A DNA stretch of 32,220 bases, taken from positions 1 through 32,220 of the IMG/VR virus record IMGVR_UViG_3300027976_000123; one strand, given 5' to 3'. The stretch comes from a virus. How positions within the stretch are numbered: position 1 is the first letter of the stretch; each line of letters starts with the position of its first letter. Below, in pieces: positions 7,354 to 14,094 of this stretch. A program made the position numbers and the translations under genes. Under the pieces are notes generated by a model. It was not told the DNA's origin and did no database searches. It saw only the letters and a list, made by a program, of their open reading frames with translations.

Positions 7354-7599
7354 ATGAATCAATCATCAGTTCTATATATCGTGACAGTAATATGTTTTAC
7401 CATTATTCTTCTTTCAACCATAGGTGCTTATAATTACTATGTAACCCAAGACCGAATATTGATGTCTCAAAACATAGACGATGCGATATTAAAAGGAATT
7501 AACCCACTATCAGTTAGATGTGCTTATGCATCGGAGATTGATGCTGTATGTATATCATATGCTTATTCACGAAACAATAACTCTAAGGCGACAAAATAA
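7354..7599 (+). CDS. Small membrane-anchored protein after the endolysin
   Basis: The 81-residue product has one N-terminal membrane helix (residues 7-27, YIVTVICFTIILLSTIGAYN) and a C-terminal part with two cysteines in the pattern NPLSVRCAYASEIDAVCISYA. This ALKGINPLxxRCA pattern occurs in small single-pass phage proteins that I know only as conserved unknowns. It starts 3 bases after the endolysin stop. A lysis role (holin or spanin component) is suggested only by position and topology. Confidence 0.6.
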   Translation: MNQSSVLYIVTVICFTIILLSTIGAYNYYVTQDRILMSQNIDDAILKGINPLSVRCAYASEIDAVCISYAYSRNNNSKATK

Positions 7600-7601
7600 T
7601 C

Positions 7602-7835
7602 ATGGCAACAAAAGATGAGATGGCGAAATTCGCTAAAGAAATACACGATTTAGTTTCAAGAACCGATTACAATTATATTGAAGCAATAGCAGCTTATTGT
7701 AAAGAAACAGGATTAGAGATAGAAGTAGCGGCAACACTTTGTAATGCCAACCTCAAGTCACGAATAGAGTGTGATGCGTTGGACAACAATATGTTAAAAG
7801 AGAAGTCTAGTAGATTCAGTCGTTTACCTATATGA
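7602..7835 (+). CDS. 33: gp33-like late transcription coactivator
   Basis: The 77-residue protein aligns by eye with the core of T4 gp33. TDYNYIEAIAAYCKETGLEIE corresponds to the T4 segment with YLEATTAFLEEN, and SRIECDALDNNMLKE to the T4 segment ending EAIDENLL. T4 gp33 links the sliding clamp to RNA polymerase at late promoters. Order supports the call: 33-59-32 is the T4 gene order and the next two large genes are 59 and 32. It is shorter than T4 gp33 (112 residues), lacking most of the N-terminal extension. Confidence 0.75.
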   Translation: MATKDEMAKFAKEIHDLVSRTDYNYIEAIAAYCKETGLEIEVAATLCNANLKSRIECDALDNNMLKEKSSRFSRLPI

Positions 7836-7896
7836 GTTCCCTTTTGTTATCTCATAAAAATAACAAACCAAAACTATAATAATAGGAGAAACTACT

Positions 7897-7989
7897 ATGC
7901 CTTTAAGCTTAGACTTTAATTTAATATTAAATGTAGCAGTTGCAGTTGTAGCAGTGGATTGGCTCGGTAAATTGACCGGCTGGTGGTAA
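7897..7989 (+). CDS. Very small hydrophobic protein (30 aa)
   Basis: A 30-codon frame has a strong ribosome site (AGGAG, 7 bases before the ATG). The product is hydrophobic in the middle (LILNVAVAVVAVDWLG) and ends in two Trp. It could be a tiny single-pass membrane protein. Support comes from the ribosome site and its fit between gp33 and gp59; no family is recognised. Confidence 0.45.
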   Translation: MPLSLDFNLILNVAVAVVAVDWLGKLTGWW

Positions 7990-8024
7990 ATACTTAAGTA
8001 AGTAATTACAATTTATTATAGAGT

Positions 8025-8048
8025 TGGGAGAGCTCTTTAAAACTCCCA
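8025..8048 (+). promoter_or_regulatory. Hairpin just before the gp59 start codon
   Basis: TGGGAG (8025-8030) pairs with CTCCCA (8043-8048), and an alternative pairing GAGTT (8021-8025) with AACTC (8041-8045) overlaps it. The structure ends 10 bases before the ATG at 8059, where no Shine-Dalgarno is visible. Two exclusive hairpins so close to a start suggest control of translation; this is inference from base pairing only. Confidence 0.35.
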
Positions 8049-8058
8049 CACTAATTAT

Positions 8059-8655
8059 ATGACAGGTTACGAAACTTACATTTTATTTAATGCTTTGAAA
8101 TTACACTTTACTACGGAGAAGTTTGACTTCTTTAAATATAACGGTAAAGTGAAAACCACAACTGAACAATTTGAGAACAGAAAAGATAAATATCACTTCT
8201 ACAAACTTTCCAGAAAACACGAAAAACGAGATGACATGTTACAATACATTGTCTATAACTTTATCGAAAAAGATAACGTATGGATTGGTGAACTATTAAC
8301 TGAAGAATCAAACCAACGATACCAAAAACACAAAAAGATTTTACAATCGCTTTCATATAATTTCGAGAGTGATTGTAAAAAGTTATTTGGAGATGTGACT
8401 AATCCGAATGACTTGATTAAGGTAAAAGATGGATATCCCAAACTTTTGACTATGGCTTTACAACGTGATATTGAGATTGAAACCTTTTGCCTACTGAACT
8501 CTATTCTGAATTTCGTGCCAATGTGGAGTGAGAAAATTCAAGACACAATATATTGGCCAGAGTTTAGAAAAAAAGTTCTAAAGTTTGCCGCATTTCTACC
8601 AAGAGATGTAGTAAAATATAGACTTATTCTCAATAAAGCTATTGGGAACAAGTAG
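8059..8655 (+). CDS. 59: gp59-like loader of replicative helicase gp41
   Basis: The 198-residue protein matches T4 gp59 (217 residues) along its length. FNALKLHF, FDFFKYNGK, NRKDKYHFYKLSRKH and DNVWIGELL correspond to T4 segments with IKYN, RRDKYFFQKLSEKY and DAWIGDI. IETFCLLNSILNFV matches T4 ISFETFILLDSFLNI near the end. gp59 binds forks and gp32 and loads the gp41 helicase, linking recombination and replication. It lies directly upstream of gene 32, as in T4. It has no clear ribosome site but has hairpins just upstream. Confidence 0.9.
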   Translation: MTGYETYILFNALKLHFTTEKFDFFKYNGKVKTTTEQFENRKDKYHFYKLSRKHEKRDDMLQYIVYNFIEKDNVWIGELLTEESNQRYQKHKKILQSLSYNFESDCKKLFGDVTNPNDLIKVKDGYPKLLTMALQRDIEIETFCLLNSILNFVPMWSEKIQDTIYWPEFRKKVLKFAAFLPRDVVKYRLILNKAIGNK

Positions 8656-8663
8656 CATAAATA
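8656..8663 (+). promoter_or_regulatory. T4-type late promoter motif before gene 32
   Basis: CATAAATA directly follows the gp59 stop codon and lies 80 bases before the gp32 start. A similar but longer A/T run (TATAAAATA) is at 8697. gp32 is needed throughout infection, so a late promoter in addition to readthrough from gene 59 is plausible. Confidence 0.4.
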
Positions 8664-8699
8664 ACTTATACATTATGATTTACAGTGGATAATAGTTAT
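8661..8699 (+). promoter_or_regulatory. Leader hairpin upstream of gp32, candidate autoregulatory site
   Basis: ATAACT (8661-8666) pairs with AGTTAT (8694-8699), and within it ATTAT (8672-8676) pairs with ATAAT (8689-8693), leaving a 12-base loop. It is followed by about 40 bases of A/T-rich sequence up to the AAGGA ribosome site. T4 gp32 represses its own translation by binding a folded leader and then an unstructured A/U-rich stretch, so the layout is comparable. The pairing is seen; the function is inferred. Confidence 0.35.
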
Positions 8700-8743
8700 A
8701 AAATAAACGTACTAACATACAACTTATATAAGGAAAATACGAT

Positions 8744-9667
8744 ATGTCAAGTTTTGCAAATTTAAAACGTAATCGCTCTAGTCTAGATAAACTGACTCAA
8801 GCAATAGCATCAACAACAACAACTCAAGACTCAAACTCCCGAGAAGATACACGATTCTGGACTCCAGAAGTAGATAAGGCTGGTAACGGAATGGCTGTTA
8901 TTAGATTCTTACCTGCACCATCGGTCGATGGCGAAGACGGACTACCATGGGTTAGATATTTCTCTCACGGATTTCAAGGAACTGGAGGTTGGTACATTGA
9001 GAACTCATTAACAACTCTCAATCAAAAAGACCCAGTTTCTGAATACAATTCAACATTATGGAATTCTGGTATTGAAGCTAATAAAGAAATTGCTCGTAAA
9101 CAAAAAAGGCGACTACATTATATCGCTAATATTATGGTAGTTTCTGACCCAAGCAGACCAGAGAATGAAGGTCAAATAAGACTCTATAAATTTGGTAAGA
9201 AAATCTTTGATAAAATTACTGAAGCAATGAATCCTGATTTTGCAGATGAAGTGGCTGTTAATCCATTTGATTTGTGGGAAGGTGCCAACTTCAAATTGAA
9301 GATTCGTAATGTAGAAGGTTATCGTAACTATGATAAATCTGAATTTAGTGATAAAGTAGCTTTAATGGAAGGCAACGATGAGAAACTTGAAGCATTATGG
9401 CAACAAGAGTATTCATTGAAAGAATTCTTAGATGCTAAAAACTTTAAATCTTATGAAGTACTAAAAGCAAGATTAGATAAGGTTTTAGGTTTTGAAGGCG
9501 AAGCTGTACCAAGAACTATAGCAGAAGAAATTATGGCTGACACAATAGCGCCAGCACCATCAGATGTAGAAGTTTCATCTGCTCTAAATAAAGTAGACAC
9601 AGCAATTGCAACTGCTGGTTCTGATGATGATTTAGATTACTTTAAGAACTTAGCAGAACAAGGATAA
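8744..9667 (+). CDS. 32: gp32 single-stranded DNA-binding protein
   Basis: The 307-residue protein has the gp32 domains. The N-terminal LKRNRSS is the LAST cooperativity motif. The DNA-binding core includes MAVIRFLP, HGFQGTGGWYIENS, RLHYIANIMVVSDPSRPENEG, LYKFGKKIFDKI and WEGANFKLKI, all matching T4. The acidic C-terminus (DDDLDYFKNL) is for protein partners. In T4 one His and three Cys bind zinc. Here the His is present (His75) but the protein contains no cysteine at all, so the zinc site is missing. The N-terminus also has a Ser/Thr-rich insert. It is followed by a terminator. Confidence 0.95.
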   Translation: MSSFANLKRNRSSLDKLTQAIASTTTTQDSNSREDTRFWTPEVDKAGNGMAVIRFLPAPSVDGEDGLPWVRYFSHGFQGTGGWYIENSLTTLNQKDPVSEYNSTLWNSGIEANKEIARKQKRRLHYIANIMVVSDPSRPENEGQIRLYKFGKKIFDKITEAMNPDFADEVAVNPFDLWEGANFKLKIRNVEGYRNYDKSEFSDKVALMEGNDEKLEALWQQEYSLKEFLDAKNFKSYEVLKARLDKVLGFEGEAVPRTIAEEIMADTIAPAPSDVEVSSALNKVDTAIATAGSDDDLDYFKNLAEQG

Positions 9668-9683
9668 TTCCTGTTTTGAAAAT

Positions 9684-9721
9684 AAGCCGATAGAATCACG
9701 TTCCGTGCGGAGTTACGGCTT
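9684..9721 (+). other. Structured RNA element between gp32 and its terminator
   Basis: AAGCCG (9684-9689) pairs with CGGCTT (9716-9721). Inside it CACG (9697-9700) and CGTG (9704-9707) form a short stem around TTC. The element lies 17 bases after the gp32 stop and 31 bases before the terminator stem. It may be a 3' stabilising structure, an RNase site or part of a small RNA. It did not match any riboswitch motif I could recall. Confidence 0.35.
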
Positions 9722-9752
9722 TAAATAAGAACTCGACATGCGTTATACTGAG

Positions 9753-9780
9753 ACCCGCTTCGGCGGGTTTCTTTTTGTTT
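9753..9780 (+). terminator. Rho-independent terminator after gp32
   Basis: ACCCGC (9753-9758), a UUCG tetraloop (9759-9762) and GCGGGT (9763-9768) form a very stable hairpin, followed by a T-rich tract to 9780. It ends the left + strand block where it meets the - strand tail operon. The T tract overlaps the stop codon of the SoxYZ-like gene on the other strand. Confidence 0.92.
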
Positions 9781-10534
9781 ATAGGTCTAGAGTTTTGAGG
9801 AAGATTTGACCTTTCGTATCTGAAGCTTTAATTGTCATTATTCCAGACTGTTCAGAAGAAAAGTTAAATTTGAGATATGGGTCTTGACTTATACTGATTT
9901 TATTTTCAGCAATTAATATTGTTTCACCATTAAAATCATAACGAACCTGATTAATAATCCATTCTGGTACATACCAACCATTAACTGAATCTTTTTGTAA
10001 TCCCGTAAAATTAGGATGTTTGATACGGGTTGTTAGATATTTGTTTTTAGACTTGATTAGAATTTTACCTAAATCTTTAGTCATTTCGGGGTCTTGACTA
10101 TCCATATAACCACTACAACCACCTGACGCTCTTATAGCAACACGATTCATATATAATTTACCATTACTATCTTCAGCAACAACATGAACAAAAGAATCAG
10201 TCTCCATTCTAATGCGTGTTGATAGGTCTAAGTTTTGTGTTTGATTTGTAAGGTGATATGTAGCTGCATGTTGAATAGGATTCCCATCAATGATTAGGAA
10301 TATCTTTTTAATTTCAATATTGGGCGTTTTTGTTAATTGTACATTGATTGGAACTTGAGCGCCACTAGATGCTCTTTTTGGACCATCAATCTTAAGAAAT
10401 TCTACTTCAGTAATAACCTTATCGTTAAACATTCTTTCTTTAACATAAGGCCATAAATCAGGATTAGCATCGGCTCTTGCAATCAACCCAATACTTAATA
10501 ATAATAAAAAAAGTAATATCTTTTTAATAATCAT
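9779..10534 (-). CDS. Secreted fused SoxYZ-like carrier protein
   Basis: The 251-residue protein has a signal peptide (IIKKILLFLLLLSIGLIARA, cut near residue 21). Residues about 27-140 form a SoxY-like domain: LWPYVKERMF, GPKRASSGAQVPINV, and the carrier motif RASGGCSGY with Cys140. Residues about 155-251 form a SoxZ-like domain: IKHPNFTGLQKD, GWYVPEWIIN, ISISQDPYLKFNFS and a last TIKASDTKGQIF strand. In Sox systems the SoxY cysteine carries sulfur intermediates in the periplasm and SoxZ holds the complex. Fused versions are found beside quinoprotein dehydrogenases, so the real substrate may not be thiosulfate. It is last in the - strand operon, downstream of the lysozyme gene, and is an auxiliary metabolic gene. 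Confidence 0.85.
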   Translation of the reverse strand: MIIKKILLFLLLLSIGLIARADANPDLWPYVKERMFNDKVITEVEFLKIDGPKRASSGAQVPINVQLTKTPNIEIKKIFLIIDGNPIQHAATYHLTNQTQNLDLSTRIRMETDSFVHVVAEDSNGKLYMNRVAIRASGGCSGYMDSQDPEMTKDLGKILIKSKNKYLTTRIKHPNFTGLQKDSVNGWYVPEWIINQVRYDFNGETILIAENKISISQDPYLKFNFSSEQSGIMTIKASDTKGQIFLKTLDL

Positions 10535-10539
10535 ATGTT

Positions 10540-10547
10540 TATTTATG
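10540..10547 (-). promoter_or_regulatory. T4-type late promoter motif at SoxYZ-like gene start
   Basis: On the - strand CATAAATA spans the stop codon of the lysozyme-domain gene and ends 5 bases before the SoxYZ-like start codon. If used as in T4, transcription would begin at or inside the start codon, so function here is doubtful. Confidence 0.3.
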
Positions 10548-12102
10548 ATATTCGGTTTGCGATTCTTCCTGTGTTATCTTGTTTTGATGCTACAACTATA
10601 TCATTAGAAACAGTTGTGTTATTATTTACGGTCGGTGCGTTTATAACCGTTGGATTGCCACCACTCGACATGCCTCTTTTCTCAATAGAGTTGCTATTAG
10701 AATTGGAAGCAAGTGTTGTACCTTGACTCGAACCTGCTTGTGCAACAAGATTAACTACTGTATCTGCTCTTGCGCCAACTTGACTATACCATTTACTATT
10801 TTGTAACTCATTTGCAGCTAAAGTAAAGTTGCCTTGATTTAAAGCATCTGATGTGTTTGGCCATTTTGGCCACCATTTACCCATATTAAATGCAAGGTCA
10901 ACAAATGCTCCTTTGCCTGCTTCATTTGCTTTTCCATATCCCGGTGTTTGTTCTGCTATTTTTTTGTGATGAGCAAAGTCGCTATCAAATAGATTCATCA
11001 CTTCTTCATGGGAGTATCTTCTCATTTCTGGTTTAATTTTGCCTTTTCCTTCCATTAGATGCCCAACTCCTACTGTCCAGAGTCCTTTGGTATCCTGATA
11101 AGGTTCATATCTTACACCCTCATGTTGCATTACCATCGCCTTGACATCATCCATACCACCTGAAGACGATGTTGGAGTAGGAATTGTCGAACTAGACTCT
11201 CCATCTATTGATGGTCTTTCATTGGTAACTGGCGATGGCGATTTACCTTTTTTTCGTTTAATGGGCTTTTCTCTTTTATACAATTCTTTTGGGTCTGTTA
11301 TTCCAGCAGCTATTTTTTCATTTCGAATTCTTATTGTTTCAGCACGATTATCCAGTAATCTTTTCGCACCTTCTGGATTTGGCGTAGTTTGTTTTGACAA
11401 TGGAACAAATTCTTCTTTTGGAACTTCTTTTTTTGCACTTCTCATATGAGCAGGAACATTTTCGTTATCTACTGTAATGTTATTAGTAGATTCATTGGGT
11501 GTTCCAGTTGGATTAGGAGTTTTACTTCCAAACAGAAAGTCTTTAATTGCAGAAAATTTATCTGAAAACCAATCAGTAATGCCTGAAACAAAACTAGTAA
11601 ACTTTTCAATTATCGGTGCCATAAAATCTTTAGTTTTATCATAAAGACCAGATAACATCTCTCCACCTTCGGCAAATAAATCTACAAACCATTCGCCAAG
11701 ATTAGTTAGTCCTTCTTTCATGTTTTCATACACATTAGCAAAAAAATCATTAAATTTACCTGTAATGGCCTTCCATATTGTAGTTGCAATTAAAGCAGAT
11801 ACGCCAAGAATTGCTAGGGCTTTTATAATTTTTTTTACTGTAAACATCAGGAGTAATTTTGCAAAGAACCCCTTTGCTTTTTTCTTTACAAATTTCTTTG
11901 CTAATTTATCAACAAATTCAACTTCGGGAGTAGGAGAAAGCGACTTACTACTTGTATCAATTGAAGGAGATATAGTTTTGCCGGTTTTTAGTTTTACATA
12001 TTCAACAAGGTCTTTTGCTATAAAAGAGAAACTTTCAGCAATACTTGACATTATATCTAAACTAGATTTTTCTTTAACCATTGTTGGAGAGTTAGATGTC
12101 AT
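10543..12102 (-). CDS. Tail protein with C-terminal T4-type lysozyme (GH24) domain
   Basis: Starting at the ATG at 12102, placed one base after the previous stop (TAATATG), the protein has 519 residues. Residues 1-75 are soluble. A hydrophobic helical stretch (about 78-115) and amphipathic segments (to about 195) resemble the tape-measure gene next to it. A Pro/Ser/Lys-rich linker follows. From about residue 317 to 445 there is a T4-type lysozyme domain: MQHEGVRYEPYQD and WTVGVGH with Glu328, Asp337 and Thr343, spaced exactly as T4 E11, D20, T26. The C-terminus is Asn/Thr-rich. It likely supplies the tail peptidoglycan-cleaving activity that T4 carries inside gp5. A longer start at 12129 overlaps the upstream gene. 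Confidence 0.8.
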   Translation of the reverse strand: MTSNSPTMVKEKSSLDIMSSIAESFSFIAKDLVEYVKLKTGKTISPSIDTSSKSLSPTPEVEFVDKLAKKFVKKKAKGFFAKLLLMFTVKKIIKALAILGVSALIATTIWKAITGKFNDFFANVYENMKEGLTNLGEWFVDLFAEGGEMLSGLYDKTKDFMAPIIEKFTSFVSGITDWFSDKFSAIKDFLFGSKTPNPTGTPNESTNNITVDNENVPAHMRSAKKEVPKEEFVPLSKQTTPNPEGAKRLLDNRAETIRIRNEKIAAGITDPKELYKREKPIKRKKGKSPSPVTNERPSIDGESSSTIPTPTSSSGGMDDVKAMVMQHEGVRYEPYQDTKGLWTVGVGHLMEGKGKIKPEMRRYSHEEVMNLFDSDFAHHKKIAEQTPGYGKANEAGKGAFVDLAFNMGKWWPKWPNTSDALNQGNFTLAANELQNSKWYSQVGARADTVVNLVAQAGSSQGTTLASNSNSNSIEKRGMSSGGNPTVINAPTVNNNTTVSNDIVVASKQDNTGRIANRIS

Positions 12103-12103
12103 A

Positions 12104-13891
12104 TTATGTTCTTTGTAACATATCAGCAAAATCGAAATTCATAACATCTGCTGGTGGAGTTTTATTACTTCCAGTTGAACCTGAATTATTAGTTGTTGTT
12201 GGAGAATTGATTATACTACCTCCTGACCCCATAGACTCTTGTCTTTGTCCAGAATCCACTTCAACTGAACTACTCTCGACTACAGCACCAGATGAAGCTG
12301 AACCAAATGGAGTCACAGCACTTGGTGTAACACCGCCTGCATTTATCTTATCAGCAATAGTACTTGCTGCATTATCCATTGCACCTGGAACTGCAGTAGT
12401 TCCTGAAGATAAATTTCCCATGGCAGAATCAAGTCCGCCGCCCTGTAGAAAATTACCCATGGCAGCTTTATCTTCTTCTTCAGTAGTTCCAAACTTATGA
12501 GCGGTTGGCGCAGCAGAATTGCCAAATGTTGAAGAACCATCTGCTGAATTATCCACCCCAACCATACCAATTGGTGAATTATTAGGAGTGTTACTAAATC
12601 CTCTAATCAGTTCTGCTTCAGGTGAATTATCAGGAGTGTTACTAAATCCCCTAATCAGTTCTGCTTCAGGTACTTTTTGGCCTTTCACTAAATGAGATAC
12701 ACCATCAGCAGTGTTACCAAATCCCTTTAATGCCTCAGTGTCAGGTTTAAGCTCTTCACTAGCCATAATTTCAGCTTTAAGCTTTTCATGAGCTGATGGC
12801 TCAGGGTCCGGTTTAGGAGTAGAAACTTCATCATCTGGATTGCTTGGGTCATCTTTAAATGGATAATAAGGACCAATAGTCCATGGACCACCAAAGGCTT
12901 TCGCAGCTGTGGATTCACCAAATGTTATTTTTGGAATACCAACATTATTTTTAACCCAATCCATAATGCCAGTAAATACACTTCCTATTTTTTCTATAAT
13001 TGGTTTAGTAAAATCACCAATAGACGATAACATATTCTTAAGACTATCTTCACCAAATAATCCAAATGTAATGAAGTCTAACATGGTACCTAGACCGGTT
13101 GTTATTGCTGCACTAAGGTCGCCGCTTTCTTTATATTTGTCAAACCCAGCCATTAATCCTTTAAATATTCCAATAAACAATCCAGCTATCGCAGCTGCCG
13201 GTAACATTGCGGCCAGAGTTCCAACGGCAAAAATAGTTGTAAATGCAATCACAAGAAATTTTACAATCTTGCCTAGAAATCCAAGAAGACCCCCGCCACC
13301 ATCATCATTATCTTCACCCGCCTCTGAAGTTCCTCCCTCAACTGATATTTGTGTGGGAGACCCACCTTCTAATTTAGCTTCTCTTTCGTCTTGTTGTTTA
13401 AAAAAGGAGTCACCATCTCTATCTTTGCTTTGTTCTTTGTTCTCTCTTTCAAAACTTAAAAGAGATGAAATGGCATTACGAATGGTCGACACATCATTAG
13501 CAATACCCGATATCAGTCCTTCTTCTCCAAGACTTGCAGTTGGAGAAGAAGGACTTAATTTTGATGCAGTTGGAGAATCACCAGGTTTATTAACAATTCG
13601 ACCTCTCATATAGGCCGAGAGAAAATCATCGCCAGCAAATATTTCATTATAAAACTTTTTAGCAACAGTTTTAGGATTAAGACTGCTCTTAAGACTTTGT
13701 AAGTTAGATTGGGTACCACCAACAACAGATTCTACAATACCTCCACCTTGTTCAAGTCGAGATTTCACACCACCACTAAGACTATCTTTATTCATAGTCT
13801 TTTTCATATCTTTGAAGCTAGCATAGCCAAGAGACTTAGCTAAGTTTTCATTGTATGATTTTTGAACCTCTTGTAGTTGTTTTTTATCCAT
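12104..13891 (-). CDS. Tape-measure-like tail protein
   Basis: The 595-residue protein is close to T4 gp29 (590 residues), the tape measure. It has a charged, disordered N-terminal part, then a long hydrophobic region at about 195-250 (LLGFLGKIVKFLVIAFTTIF and beyond) typical of tape measures that enter the host membrane. Amphipathic segments (TKPIIEKIGSVFTGIMDWVK) follow, then a low-complexity Pro/Ser/Asn-rich C-terminus with a 16-residue tandem repeat. Position right after the gp26/gp51 chaperone-like pair is where tape measures are found. I see no sequence match to T4 gp29, so the call is by size, composition and order. It could instead be another hub protein. Confidence 0.6.
   Translation of the reverse strand: MDKKQLQEVQKSYNENLAKSLGYASFKDMKKTMNKDSLSGGVKSRLEQGGGIVESVVGGTQSNLQSLKSSLNPKTVAKKFYNEIFAGDDFLSAYMRGRIVNKPGDSPTASKLSPSSPTASLGEEGLISGIANDVSTIRNAISSLLSFERENKEQSKDRDGDSFFKQQDEREAKLEGGSPTQISVEGGTSEAGEDNDDGGGGLLGFLGKIVKFLVIAFTTIFAVGTLAAMLPAAAIAGLFIGIFKGLMAGFDKYKESGDLSAAITTGLGTMLDFITFGLFGEDSLKNMLSSIGDFTKPIIEKIGSVFTGIMDWVKNNVGIPKITFGESTAAKAFGGPWTIGPYYPFKDDPSNPDDEVSTPKPDPEPSAHEKLKAEIMASEELKPDTEALKGFGNTADGVSHLVKGQKVPEAELIRGFSNTPDNSPEAELIRGFSNTPNNSPIGMVGVDNSADGSSTFGNSAAPTAHKFGTTEEEDKAAMGNFLQGGGLDSAMGNLSSGTTAVPGAMDNAASTIADKINAGGVTPSAVTPFGSASSGAVVESSSVEVDSGQRQESMGSGGSIINSPTTTNNSGSTGSNKTPPADVMNFDFADMLQRT
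12573..12668 (-). repeat. Two tandem 48-bp repeats in the tape-measure-like gene
   Basis: The units 12573-12620 and 12621-12668 agree at 46 of 48 bases and encode two copies of a 16-residue unit containing PEAELIRGFSNTP. A third, worn copy (EALKGFGNTADG) is encoded just upstream in the gene. The near identity points to a recent duplication that keeps the reading frame. Confidence 0.9.
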
Positions 13892-14094
13892 TACCTTTGA
13901 CTTCTTCTCTGCATTTGTTGTAGTTGTAATCTTTCTTTTTCCTCATCTAAAAACTTGATGAGCATATTAACATAGATGGTTCTTTCCCAAGGTATCATAT
14001 TTTCAAGCTCACTAAGACTATATTTGTGATGTTGCATTAACGCAAAATTCGTCTGATAGTAATTACCTAGGGTATCATAACGAAATATTAGACG
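13891..14094 (-). CDS. 51: gp51-like extension of gp26 in the -1 frame
   Basis: In the -1 frame of gene 26 an open frame runs from the slippery site to a TAA whose last bases overlap the tape-measure start (TAATG). It gives 67 residues with a conserved-looking core: HHKYSLSELENMIPWERTIY followed by VNMLIKFLDEEKERL. This resembles the gp51 family of T4-like cyanophages. An ATG at 14037 would yield a separate 48-residue protein, but it has no ribosome site. With a frameshift the product would be a gp26-gp51 fusion of 309 residues. The arrangement equals that of tail assembly chaperones (lambda G/GT) upstream of a tape measure. Confidence 0.65.
   Translation of the reverse strand, partial: RLIFRYDTLGNYYQTNFALMQHHKYSLSELENMIPWERTIYVNMLIKFLDEEKERLQLQQMQRRSQR

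Noticed and set aside
7844-7866. TTGTTAT / ATAACAA hairpin after gp33 as a terminator
   Set aside because: A/T-only stem with no T-run behind it on either strand; too weak to call a terminator.
9744-9749. TATACT between gp32 and the terminator as a promoter
   Set aside because: No -35 box, and it would fire directly into a terminator.
9668-9752. Glutamine riboswitch or related small riboswitch after gp32
   Set aside because: The GTTC and CGGAGTTACGG bits looked suggestive, but the conserved core I know is absent and no gene lies downstream on that strand before the terminator.
12909-13613. A long + strand open frame (234 codons) opposite the tape-measure-like gene
   Set aside because: It is the mirror of a real gene: Pro/Ile/Ser-rich, no ribosome site and no recognisable motif, while the - strand frame continues over its full length.
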